Positions 12,001 to 23,500 of a stretch of 64,000 nt of DNA are shown piece after piece. This stretch comes from Trichoplusia ni. Taxonomy: Eukaryota; Arthropoda; Insecta; Lepidoptera; Noctuidae. Positions within the stretch are counted from its first letter, which is position 1. Each line of letters opens with the position of its first letter. Both the position numbers and the translations under genes were made by a program. The stretch is taken from the NCBI RefSeq assembly GCF_003590095.1, contig NC_039479.1, positions 2,728,001-2,792,000 of the forward strand. Direction: 5' to 3'. The notes below the pieces were generated by a model. The model was not told the DNA's origin and did no database searches. It saw only the letters and a list, made by a program, of their open reading frames with translations.

Positions 12001-15000
12001 TTTTGCTTTTCCAATTCCTTCCGGCTTTTTTCAACATTTTATCAAAATTACACACATTACGTTAGCATCAGTGGTTCAAACGAAATAAGGCCTTATTACT
12101 ACTCACGTTCGGATCAAATTTCAGGTTGGGTGCAGTGAGGTAGGCCGCCCGTCCGTCGTTCAGTGTGATGCCGAAGCCGCACACCAATGGCGAGTACTCA
12201 ATGTCATTGACGTGAGTATTATCCTCTAGAATCGGCTCGGCTGAAATTATTTATAGTTTAATTAAAAAATAAACAGATAATATTAATCTCTATTAATATT
12301 ATAAATGCGAAAGTAACTCTGTCTGTCTGTCTGTTACGCTTTCACGTCTAAACCACCGAACTGATTTTAATGAAATTTGGTACAGAGATAGAGTTGACCT
12401 CGAGAAAGAACATAGGATAGTTTTATCTCGGACTTTTGAAGAGTTTTCTTGGAAACGCTATATAACCGACCTCCACGCGGGCGAAGCCGTGGGGGAAAAG
12501 CTAGTATTAAAATATAAGGGTAATTTGTGGTAAAGAGTGTGATTTTTATTCATCCAAAATAATGAATAAAACCGGTGAAGTGGAAGCCGGAGTGGCGACG
12601 CTGAGGTTTCCGTATAAATAGACTAAAGAAAATTTATGGATACACACCTTCAATTTATACTTTGGGGATGGAACAAAATTAAACGCAATGCAACGTCGCT
12701 TTCTAGTTAAGAGTGGGGTGACAACTGACGAGTTTCTAGATTTTACCTTACGGTATGGTGTCATACATTTTAAACTATAAAAATAGGTATCCCGTATATT
12801 TTTAAGTGTTAAAAAATACCCTAATTGCATAAAGTTTAGTCTTAATTATCTTAAATCGTGACTCAGCGCACTAGCATTGTGAAGACTTGTTACATAAGAA
12901 ATTAATAAAACATATATTCGATTTTGAGAAAAAATAGTCCAAGGTCTAAGATAAATATCGATATAGAAGATTGTCTAATTAATTTTGTTCGATTGACTAA
13001 ATATGTGTATTAGTCACATTGCTTTTGAAAATGTGATTTCAATGATGATGAGCAATAAAACAGTGACGTCACAAGCCGTATCTAATTTCAGCTGGAGATA
13101 TGTATGTATATTAGATAGGAAAAGAAGGGCTTTTAAGGTTTTTAAGACTGTTTCAGGATTCAATGACTACTCTACTTGTAATTTCAATCATGTATAGTTT
13201 AACACATTTCTTTTCCTTAAATTAAATTTTAGTTTTTTTGCTTAGCCCTTTCTTCAATCTACACAAGTTCTGTTAGGGAAGTATTCCAGTTTAAATGAAC
13301 TATATTCTAAAGAATTTAGCTGAACATCTTACTAAGTATAGAGCGACTGCGTATCTGATTTACAGAACACATTTTCAGTTAAAAATTAAAGCTAAAAGCT
13401 TTAAAGAAGTATACAAATAACTGTTCTTTTGCATCGAGCAAAGAGAATACTTTAATAGAAAGAGAGCAGCCGAAGATAGATCTCGATGGTGTGCAATTTG
13501 GGAGGCCTTTATCTAGCAGTGGACGAATATGGACTGCTGATGATGATAAAAGAGAATATTTAATTCGATTACCTTTAGAAACCTGTTGGTTTATCGAGAA
13601 GGGTATCCTGCCGAGGTCGAGGCAGTAGTCGCGGTTCTGCGTCCCGTCCCAGCGGTAGCGCAGCAGGTGCGCGCGCGTCGTGCACACCAGGATCTCCGTG
13701 CCCGATATGCAGCACATGCGCGTGATCTGACCGTCCCATACTAAAACCTCTTTGAACTGGAAATAAAGACCGTAGTGGTTTCTTAGGTTTACGCGAATTT
13801 TAGACATTGAAATAAAACTACTTTTACGGATTTTATCGCGGTTTAATTTTAGATTTTAATTCGGGCAGCCCGTGACCATGATACCAGCAAAGGTGTTGAA
13901 GCGTCAGGAACTAAAATCTAAAATAAAACCGCAGTAAAGACTGCTTCAATACATAACTGGGTAATTTTGTTAGACATGTAAACTATTTTCAACTGTTTTC
14001 GTAAAGAAGGTTATCAATTCGCCTATATTTTGTTAATATTTTAATGTAAAATTAGTTCTGTCTTTCTGTTACGCTTCTGGGGTAATTTGCAATATGGACA
14101 TAAAATGGTATAAGGCTAGCTGTAATTCGAAGATAGGACGAACTACTTTTTGCCGTGATAATCATAGTAGTGATAATCAAATCAAAAATTGTCCAATTGT
14201 CCATCCCCGGAGAATAGAAACACCTCAAAAAGGGGATTTATAATGTCAAAAACCCAAGGCAAAATTATGTTATTTTTGATAGGTTCTCTTACCACACATG
14301 TGTATTTAAAAAAGAATTTCTCCATTCCTCTTTCACTCGAACAACATTATTCATACAAGTCAGCAATAGAAAGTTTCAATCTTATCCAAGCAACTTACAT
14401 GTATTAATTAGCATATATAAAGGAAATGCAAATTTCTGAATAATTAACAGTAAGGTAATCAGTATTATCTTGATTATTAACTTAAGTATACATAAACTAC
14501 ACTTTGAAATTATATATAAACCTTACTTTGAGGCCTTAAATCTTTTACATTATTTTGTTGCTTTTATCTCCCCGCTTCCTGTTCCTTATCTACATACTGG
14601 AAAAAGTTTGTCCCAAATAGTTGTTCTCATTGTAACAAGCAAAATAACAAGTATACAATTTAATTCAATTTATTTTATTTTCAGGCAACATGGCCCATAG
14701 ATATATACTTTACAGACTATTATACATATAAATTATACAGAATTTGTTAGTAGATAAAAACTTAAAACTATATTAGTAACACTTCCTAGCACTATGTGTC
14801 CAATAAATGCTTACTTTACTCTGGGACCTCTCTGCTATTGCAGACACAAAGGGTACACAGAAAGTGACTGAATTGAATCCATTTGTAATTAAAAACAAAA
14901 ACAAGGAGGTTTTTAACTCTTAATGAATTACCTGTGTGATCTTAAGTGAGGGAATGACTTCCTTGACAAACAACTCAGCCGAGTCCCTGCGTAGGCTGGC

Positions 15001-16808
15001 GGTGGGCGGGTCATACTGCTGGTATGCTGTGTGCTCGCTGTGGGCTTCTACATTGTAGAGAATTAGGTGGCCTTCCGATGTCTGGAACATGGATTAAATT
15101 ATTAAAATAGGACAATGTAATAAACTTAATAACCAATTAATATTCGATATTATAAATACTTTGATAACTATTGTGAGAATGACTTATTATTAAAAGATGC
15201 AAAGATTTACTCACGCGTACCTATCGGGATTGCCCGACTAGTTTCAGACCCAACCGGAGTCTTTAATCATGAGCTGACGCGGCGAAACCGCTGCATCATT
15301 TAATAATTATAAATACTGTTTGTATTTATTGCAGTGACTATCATTTTTTAGATCTCCTGGATTTTTGCTGAAGAAAAATGAGTGACATCAACCCAGGACG
15401 AGGGTATGGCATGTGGATATGTCAGATTCTCGCCGGTTAAAAAGACAGGGCCACGGGATCACTCACGCTTGCCCTGCGGCTTCGCGAACCACCCGCCACC
15501 CGCTGGCATGACCTTACAGTAATTGCAGGCTATTTGTTTTTTGATGTTTCACAGTATGCGGCCACCGCATGCCGCGCACACTCGAGATTCCAATAGAGTT
15601 CGCATTAACGCCGATTGGACATAGATACATAACAAAACTGCCATGAACTGTCAGTACCTGTGTCAGATGTCCATGCTGCGACTCTTGCCGGTTCTAGACA
15701 GGGCTAATAGCAGCTACAGATCTCAATTACTTGCCAACTAACACTCTACATTAAATAGAAAATTAGAAGAAAAAATATTTTTAAAACTTACAGAAATACA
15801 TATCATGGACGAGTCTGGCTTCCATTCCACTCCAACATTGACGCCTAGTCTCTGAAGAGATTCTGTACTCCTCTTGTGATATACAATTGGAACGGTGGGC
15901 TGAAAATAAATATCACAAAGGTTACCATTACACCACTTAGCTACTTCTAGTTTTAATCTGGTTGATGTAAAACCTGGTCTCAGATTGTTCTAAGATGTTT
16001 TTGAGACATCCTTGATAATTCTTAGTTCTGCTGGGTTTCATTTAGTGTTTTAGCAAGTGATACTAACTTGCTAGAATATAAAAAGACAATGGTACACCTA
16101 GGAAATAAACCTGTAGTTTTGACTTGGCAAACTACTTCAAAATTGCTGTTTTATATTTATTTGGATAAAAATCAGAACAACATAGGTCAATTAAACTGAT
16201 TTGATAAGAATATAATGATACAGTTAAAGCTGTGTATGTGCTAGATGCACAGGTAAGATACACTGTAAGATGCAAAGAGTATTTCTTCCTAATCTTCTGT
16301 ATGCTAAAAGACAAAAAGGTCTTACTAAAGCTATGTTTACCCATGTTTTGAATTCATGTATATTTTTCTGAGGCACTAAACTGCTTATATTTTTTTAAAG
16401 AAAAGTACAGATTATTATAACAATTTAGAAGAAATGGTCAACACATGTCCTTTTTATTGATACTGGTGGATAAGATTTTCAGATAACAAAACAGGTCTTT
16501 ATCAAAATGAATTTATTGAAACATAAGGAAGTCACTCTTACTGGTTCACATGAGGAGATACATTTGCGATTGTGTTTGACTAATGTAAATAAACTACACC
16601 TTGACAAAAGATGCATTGGATTGGGCTGTCATGATGACCTGAATGTTTACAAAATATAATCACATACCTTGCAAAACCATACAGCAAAACTGTCATCACT
16701 CAATGAAGCAAACAATATTTTGTCTCGATTTGATACGATCTGTCTTATAATTTGATTATCTGCACCCAGATTTTTCAGAACTTTGGGCCAGCCAATTGGA
16801 AAATACAT
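6064..16808 (-). CDS. RIC1: RIC1, Rab6A-GEF complex partner 1 (N-terminal half)
   Basis: RIC1 forms with RGP1 the guanine-nucleotide exchange factor for Rab6 at the Golgi. The ATG is at 16808 (MYFPIGWPKVL). Exons in coding order: 16668-16808, 15792-15899, 14932-15081, 13573-13756, 12107-12240, 11016-11107, 10561-10677, 9726-9882, 9312-9425, 8800-9063, 8095-8263, 7423-7614, 6798-6958, 6064-6135. They total 2,055 nt, or 685 codons, phase-consistent. The family is recognised from VEWKPDSSMICIS, GHLILYNVEAH, RWTADGRAVAVSWERGG followed by the STFGALLLCSLAWDYG stretch, and SGKLMMVQRE. This is the WD40-like beta-propeller half. RIC1 proteins are about 1,400 aa, so the C-terminal RIC1 domain must lie beyond the left edge or be missing. 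The exon at 6798-6958 ends at a weak donor (CTG|GTCACT), but joining it to the next exon aligns well with the family. It is head-to-head with the ATRX gene. Confidence 0.93.
7213..7330 (-). repeat. tRNA-derived SINE fragment in RIC1 intron
   Basis: Read on the plus strand it has GGTTTCACAAACATTC, CACCCAGTCTCAGGAC and TCCTACGCGGTGATCCCGCG. The last block is the complement of a degenerate tRNA B-box. The same ordered blocks occur at about 46160-46335, so both belong to one SINE family. Confidence 0.55.
8355..8695 (+). repeat. Dispersed repeat family A, copy 2
   Basis: Same blocks and order as the copy at 3441-3795, from AGCTCGTGGCTGCGC to AATAGTTGGGAAAAGGCTAG, including AAGTCTGACAACTAGTCT and GTTGCCCAGGTAACTGGGTT. 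It lies in a RIC1 intron, antisense to the gene. Confidence 0.75.
10064..10347. mobile_element. MITE with 29-bp terminal inverted repeats
   Basis: A 284-bp element in a RIC1 intron between the exons at 9726-9882 and 10561-10677. The left end (10064-10092, starting TATAGTTACCGGCAC) and right end (10319-10347) are inverted repeats matching at 27 of 29 bases. The ends begin TA/TATA, which fits TA target-site duplication as in Tc1/mariner-like or piggyBac-like transposons, but the exact duplication is ambiguous. The interior has no open frame, so it would be a non-autonomous element. The ends are seen directly; the superfamily is not assigned. Confidence 0.8.
12287..12508 (+). repeat. Dispersed repeat with CTGTCTGTCTGT lead
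   Basis: It begins with TATTATAAATGCGAAAGTAA, then CTGTCTGTCTGTCTGTTACG, ACCGAACTGATTTTAATGAA and ATTTGGTACAGAGATAG. It ends in a GGCGAAGCCGTGGGGGAAAAGCTAGT block. It resembles a very common lepidopteran repeat whose consensus I recognise from memory. A diverged relative with GCGGCTGGACCGATTTCAATG is at about 41963-42150. The class is not assigned. Confidence 0.6.
13485..13550 (-). repeat. LINE-like dispersed fragment
   Basis: The block GGGAGGCCTTTATCTAGCAG then TGGACGAATATGGACTGCTGATGATGAT resembles a common moth repeat end. Opposite-strand relatives with the GGCAAAGGCCTCCC motif occur at about 24944-24995, 28191-28322 and 47323-47500. It is a short, degenerate fragment in a RIC1 intron. 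Confidence 0.5.
13838..13932. repeat. Fold-back repeat, 20-bp arms
   Basis: The arms at 13838-13857 (GCGGTTTAATTTTAGATTTT) and 13913-13932 are inverted repeats matching at 19 of 20 bases, separated by 55 bases. It lies in the large RIC1 intron just upstream of the exon at 13573-13756. The adjoining sequence back to about 13780 resembles a dispersed moth repeat. No coding capacity. Confidence 0.65.
15205..15300 (+). repeat. Dispersed repeat family B, copy 1
   Basis: It contains TATCGGGATTGCCCGACTAG, TTTCAGACCCAACCGGAGTC and TTTAATCATGAGCTGACGCG. A second copy with the same blocks (ATCGGATTTTCCCGACTAGC ... AATCATGAGCTGATGCGG) is at 27411-27495 in the ATRX gene. The GC-rich stretch that follows to about 15720 has no recognised content. 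Confidence 0.6.
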
Positions 16809-17500
16809 CTTGATTGTAAAACATTTGCCACTTTTATTTATATATTGTTGAGCACTAATTGCCTATATAAAATTAAATCTACAATATCCGTTGTTAAAAT
16901 AGGAAATTCTGATATGATTTGGTTTAATTATTATAAATATTAAAGCTTCCCACAAACGTCAACACGGATCGCCACCACAAACTAAATGTCATTTCATTCA
17001 TGGCTCGTTCTCATTTGACTTCAGTGTTTACGTTCATAAATAATATTTGCTGATAATAATAAATTCAATATTTTTTATATTTTAAAAACTACGGAGGTAA
17101 ACCCAAAAGTCTGCTTTCAATAACACAACCAAGGCCCCGTTAGTTTTAATCCATTTTACTAATTGGTGACTTGTTTCCAACACTGTACGGTAATTTGCAA
17201 AACATTAAGTAGATGTACAAAACCTATACGAAGAGTATAATATTATGATAATACAAATCATAAGAATGTAATATAGATTGAGTTTCAACATCTCGCTGCT
17301 CATGCCCAATTTATTGTTATATTTTTAGTCTGTGAAGGAGCGTAATTGGTAACTGCTTCTCCTGTCCACCATCGGTATAATATCAACAAGAAGAATTCCT
17401 AATAATGCTGTTTTGGATACAAATATTTTTTGTTAGGGATATAATGCGCAAATAAATATAATGTAAGTGGTGAGCTGAAAGACGGTTCTATTTTTATAAC
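16809..17500. promoter_or_regulatory. Divergent promoter region RIC1 / ATRX
   Basis: These 692 bases separate the RIC1 ATG (-) from the ATRX ATG (+). They must hold both 5' leaders and start regions, unless upstream non-coding exons exist elsewhere. The sequence is AT-rich with no convincing TATA-plus-initiator arrangement, which fits housekeeping promoters. The bidirectional role is inferred from arrangement only. Confidence 0.55.
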
Positions 17501-20500
17501 ATGTCTGATACGTTGGATTTAGGTTCGAACAACCTATGCATACCTGAAGATGCATTTGAGAAATTCCAATCCATTTCAATGTACGAGGAACCGGCACAAC
17601 TTTCATTAGCTAGACAAGAAACCTCGAAGGGGATGAACTCGCCGCAAAACAGTAATTGTGGTTTGATATTTGATAATGAGGTAATTGTCGGTACTGAAAT
17701 CGAAATAAACACAATCTTTTCTGAGAGCAATCCGAGTCCTCTAGATATTCAAAACTCAAATAATCTCTACTTAGATACTTGTGTGACTGACGAACAGTTA
17801 AAAGACATATTAGAAGAGGATATTGTACCACAACAAGACGAATTACAAGTGGCTAACAAACCAAAGGAAGAACAGTTAGAAGTGGACACTGTACCACAGC
17901 AAGACGACTTATCAGTGGACACCCTACTACAACCAAATGTATTACAAATGGACATCGTACCAGAACCAGACAAATTGCAAAAAAATAATGCACCACAACA
18001 AAGCAAATCACAACAGGATTACAGACCACAACAAGAGGAAATACAAGTGGATAGCATATCACAATCTCCTAAAACAAGGAACAGTAGAAAGAAACGTCAA
18101 AATAGTGTTTACTATGAGCGTCCCTCTGTAGAAACTAAAAATGATAGTGGCTTAAAATCAAGTCAAGTCTCTAAAGAAACTTTGATTGAAAATAAAAGTA
18201 AAAGAGCAAAGAAGACAACACCAAGAAAATCTGTAGAAAACGAATTATCTAGTGCACCCTCAACATCACTTGGTTTAGATCAAGAGATAATTGGTGGTAA
18301 GAGAATACGTAGGAGACCAAAGAGGTATGCATCTTCAAATGTATATTTATACTCAAGTGATTCAGATCAGTCTGATACCCATAGGATAATTGAACCAGAT
18401 GAGTTACCCAAAAGTGTTAAAAGCACTAAAAATAGAAGATCACAAAGGAAATCTTCTAAAACTCATGAACTGGAAGAAGAAAACCATGAATCTTTGCATC
18501 CTGAAGTCTTTTCCGAATTATGTGAGACACTAGCATTAAATCCAGTGAAACCAAATAGCAAAAGCAAATCTAAATCTAAAATTAAAATATTGAGTGATGT
18601 TAAATTAACTAATAGTGAGGATTTGGATAACATGACATTGAGCCAGATAAAGCAAAAAAAGAATGGTGTGGGTGAAAGTAAATCTAAAACTGGTAAATCA
18701 AAAAATGGTGTAAAACATGTTGATGTTGATCTACCCCTGCAACCACACAACAAGAGCGTGGAAAAAACCAAAGGCCGCTCAAGAGGAAGAGCGAGAAAAA
18801 AATCCACTATTGATAACACTCCTGAAAGTATTTCAACAATCCAGACTCCCCAAATAACTAATAATGAAAATAAGGAAATTGTAGAAACAATGAATCTTGA
18901 GACTGAAACTATCAGCTCAACTACAGACAGTGTTTGTAATGGCAACAATAGTACAAGTCAAGCTAACACTACTCTTGATACTAACATTAATGAATCCTTA
19001 GATGTTACTGACTCCTTTTCCACACGCAATACAAAGATGCCAACCATGTCAGACTTTGAATACAATATTGACAGTGGATTAAGTAAGGACAGTTCTGTAA
19101 ATCAAGGCAATTCAAAACAGGACAACAGTTCATTGGCAGAAGATTCCTCTAAGAGACCTAAACGTAAAAAAGGTCAAGTTTTACATTATCAGGAAGAATC
19201 TGATGAGGATCCATATGCTAATATTGAATTATCTGATGACAGTGAACCAATAAGTAGGAAAGGTAAGAGATATTATTCAGATGATGAATATGTTCCCGGG
19301 AGAAAAGAGTTAACAGATGAAAACTCAACAGATAGTGAAGTATTAGAAATAGTTGATGAAGATAAACTGCAAAAGAAAAAACGTGTAAGAAGTAAAAAAT
19401 CTGACAGCCAGTCACCACGTAAAAAAACAAACAAAGACAAACACAACACAACACAAGAGATTGATGATGATGATATTGAGGTGTCTTTGCAAGGCACTGT
19501 GATAAAAGGAGGTGATGAACCGCAACCCTCAACCAGCTGGGCCTGTAGTGATGAGTTTGAAAACTTCCTAGCCAAAAAGATTCAAGGGACAAATTTAAAA
19601 ATAAAGAAAGTGTCATCTACCAATCCTAGTGAAACTAAAACCTTGGAAATACCTATGATTGATTCTGACGCAAAAAGAACTATTGAGATGTGTACCCAAA
19701 CTAATATTCCTAAAATGGCATCTACTGCTGTACAGACCAGCTTGCCTTATGATGTACCTATGAAAGAAGCTATTGCTTTAACTGCTGAACAATCTGAGAA
19801 AGCATGTGAATTCTTGACTAGTATTGTGAATACAACATCTGAGTTAGGAACACTAATGACTCAAAAATCTGAAGACTTTATCAAAAAGAAAATAAACACA
19901 AATCACGTTAATGACACCATGAAAGTCGATTACTGTGTAAAAAAGTCCTTTTTGTTGCTTAAACTTGCTAAACATAATCTAACGCAGATGGAGGAAGACC
20001 TAGGTAAGCAATATGAAATATTCCTCAACTCGAATGGCCTTGCATATTGCAGAGAAGCACAAAAAGAGATATTGTCCACACCAAATGAGATTAGTAGTGA
20101 CAGTGATTGTGAAATTGTAGAAGAACCAATTGTTGTCGAAAAACCTAATGGAAATAGAAATTGTGCAAGTGCAAAAAAAATTTTCCTTAACAAAGAATTA
20201 TCTATCAAGATTAAAAAAAAGACATCGGAGAACAAAACTCTTAACATCCTAAAGAGTGGGTCATCTGTTTGGCTTGGTAAAACAGTGGTCAAAAAGGTTC
20301 AGTCAAATACTCAGTCTTTTTTAGCCCAGGACAGCCGAAATAAAAAACCTCCTGACAATAAAATAACAACAAAAATGGTAAGTGACTTTTTTAAGAATTA
20401 TAACCATCAGAGAGTGATGTCCACTTGCGCTTCTTTTGTGACCACAGATTGGCTTAAAGTGAACACAGAGAGTGTGTGCAACTACTTTGTAGTAAAGCCA

Positions 20501-23500
20501 CTCAATTTCAAAAACAATGTTAATTATCCTGAGAATGGTGAAATCAGTATGAATAGCACAGCAAGCAATACCAGAGCTGCTGGGAGAAATCATGATTTTA
20601 ATAATGTTAAAAATAATGCTAAATGTAACATAGTTACAAGTCCAGAGACACTGTTCAAAATGTGTTATAGAAAAGTAAGAAACCAATTGCATGAAAATAG
20701 TTGTGTCAAAGAAGTTTGTCAACAAATACGAAATGAACTTGCAGATGGGAAAAAGGAGCCAGTAACATTGTTGCAACTGTCTTTGAGAGCTTTGGGTGGG
20801 GAAGCTGCGGACAACGAGGAGCGCAGCACGTCGTCATCTCAAACCATACTCTCTTATGAAACATCACAATCTGCACTGCCTCTTAAAAAGCTGTGCTACC
20901 AAAAAGTAGTAGAAGTGCTGTACCATAGTCAAAAGGATTCCGGAGAAGCTCAGCAAGCAGATGAAACAAGCTTGAGTACACTGGCATTCAATGATCTTCT
21001 TCCTATCAGCTCACCTAATAATTCATATCAAACAAGAAGCTTTGAATATGGGATCAAGTCTCTTTTTAAATTATGTGTAGAATTCATACAAAGAAATCAA
21101 GTTTATGATAATAATATTTTCATACCTAAAACATTAAAATCCCTTTCCTTTAAGAGTGTACAACAATTGCTTTATGGAGAGTTTAATCATGACCTTATGT
21201 TATCTAGTCAATTTAATTTTACTGTTCCTCAACATGATGGTGAAATAACTACTCCAGGTCTAACAATAAATTCTGTAAATACATTATCAGAGGAAGCTTT
21301 CTTGAATCTAGAAGAGTCTCATGCAGATGGCTCTGATAGGTCTGAGTACTTTGATGATTTTGTCCAAGAAGACCATTACGAGTCCGAGTTTAATGAGACG
21401 GAAGATAATAACCAAACAGAGACTAATTGGGTATCTCAAGTGCAATTGAAGGAACTGAGATCATGTGTAAATAATAATAATTCGTCAGCAGCAATTAAAG
21501 AAGAAAATATGCTATTACCAACTCAAATTAAAATTGAACCAGCAGAGGAATTGCCAGAAAATGAAGACTGTCCAGCTTTCGTCAAGACTGAGCCTACCGC
21601 GCCGGGACTTGACGAGATGACAATGTTTCCCGGTGTGAAACCAGAACTTGACCCCGAAACATCTGGATCAGGTACAGTTCCACAGAATAATAGTGAATAC
21701 AGCATTGACGCTTTTGAAGAGTTTGTCACTTCCAACAAGCTCGTAAATGGTCTACAGGGCTGCGATATATACAGCCAGAGTGCAGCACGAGTACGCAGGC
21801 AGCACGAACCCGATTATTATGAAGAAGTTGATACAAGTATGAGCTTACTAGTTCCGCAGACGTATGAACCGCTGAGTGTTGACACAGCCAAAGGGAGCCT
21901 AATGGAGACCAGCTCTGATGAAGACATATCGAAAAGTAAAAAAGGTATAGGCAAGAAAAAAGTTGATAAGCGTAATAAAAGTAAAAATAAAAAACTTGAA
22001 CAACAATCTACCAGCAAAGATGTCCCCGCGCAATCCAGGGACGAGTCATCGCTTGTAGAAGTAGCTAATTTGACAAAAAAAATGAGGGACAGAATAACTC
22101 AAGAAGAGGAAAGAGATGCTTCTACAGATTCTGAAAATGAAGATTTACCTCTTCGTTTAAGAAGGAGAAAGGACCAACAGAATCAAGCTCAAACCAGTAA
22201 AACCAAAGACAGTCAAAGCGAAAACAGTGAAATTCAATGTAATAATGTAGATTCGACTGACAAAGTCGACGATGTTGACAAATTCACTGGATTTACGGCT
22301 ATTGATCAAAACGAGATGTCTACGTATAAAAAATACATGGAATTCGTATACGATAAAATTATGCCCAAAGATGAGGCAACACAGGATTCTAAGGATTCCT
22401 CAACGGCCAAAGAAAGTCAAGATAGTAATATAGGTGAACTTATAAGTCCCGATGAGCCTGTAGAACTCTTAGAGTGTGAACCAACGATGCCTATTTTCGA
22501 CGACATTGCTGACGGTCGAAACGAAAATATAGATGAACCAAAAGAAATAGTAGATAAACCATTAAAGCAGAGCGCTCCGTCATTCGTAGATCGTCATGGT
22601 TGGCACTGCTATCCACTTGATCCAGAAGATACCAAACTCTACCTAAGTAATTGTGTGGTTTTGGAAAAATTGCCGGGATCCTTTTTCAACACATATTTCG
22701 AGTATCAAAATATGAATATGGATGAAAATGACGCCGAAATCAACAGGTAAATTATTAAAGAAATTTGTGTTTATAAAATGTTTATTTCCATAATTTGAGT
22801 TAACTATGACAATCTGCTTCATTTATAAGTATTTTAAAAACAGCTTTAGAACAATTTGTTCTATAATTTTCTAAAGAAATAACCATTTGAAAATTATGTT
22901 CCAGGTTAACAAACTTGAACACATTGACTAGGGCAGCACAAGTGAAAGAAGTAAAAAGTAAAAAGTCTAAAAGGGATGCTACAGGTACCATCAAATCTGA
23001 GCCTGGCAGTGACCCTGCAAGCCCTTCCAACTCCGACCATTATGAAGAATTGGAGCCTTCTGATGATGAAGGCACCAGGGTGGAAGATGAAGTGCCTCCA
23101 CCTATGGTAAGTATACAACTAAACTTTATATAAATTATATGAGTTATTTATGAAATAAGGAATAGGTAAACATTCCAATACCCACAGGTAGACTACCCAT
23201 TCATTTCGGGATCTGAATGCAGCTGAAATACCTAGTTCTTCTGCAGAGGCCGATAGCAAATATCATAAATATAAATGCCAATCTGAATATAAATAACGAC
23301 AAATAAAAAAGTTTCTGTGAAAATTGAACTTGCTTAAATTTTCATTTTGAGTATTTGACCCTTTCAATCTTAACTTTTCTTACAGCCCCAAAGGCAAACA
23401 GAAAACGCTATTGCAAAAAATCTTCTGATGGACGACAACAATAGCGATGCCGACGAACCTCATATTAAAGAGGAGCCTTTAGATAAAGAAGTTAAGAAGT

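Noticed and set aside
17501..22750. The 1,749-codon frame as an independent single-exon gene
   Set aside because: Its in-frame stop lies just past a good donor (CAACAG|GTAAAT). The next exons at 22905 and 23386 continue in phase with the same Lys/Glu/Ser-rich IKxEP style, leading into the helicase.
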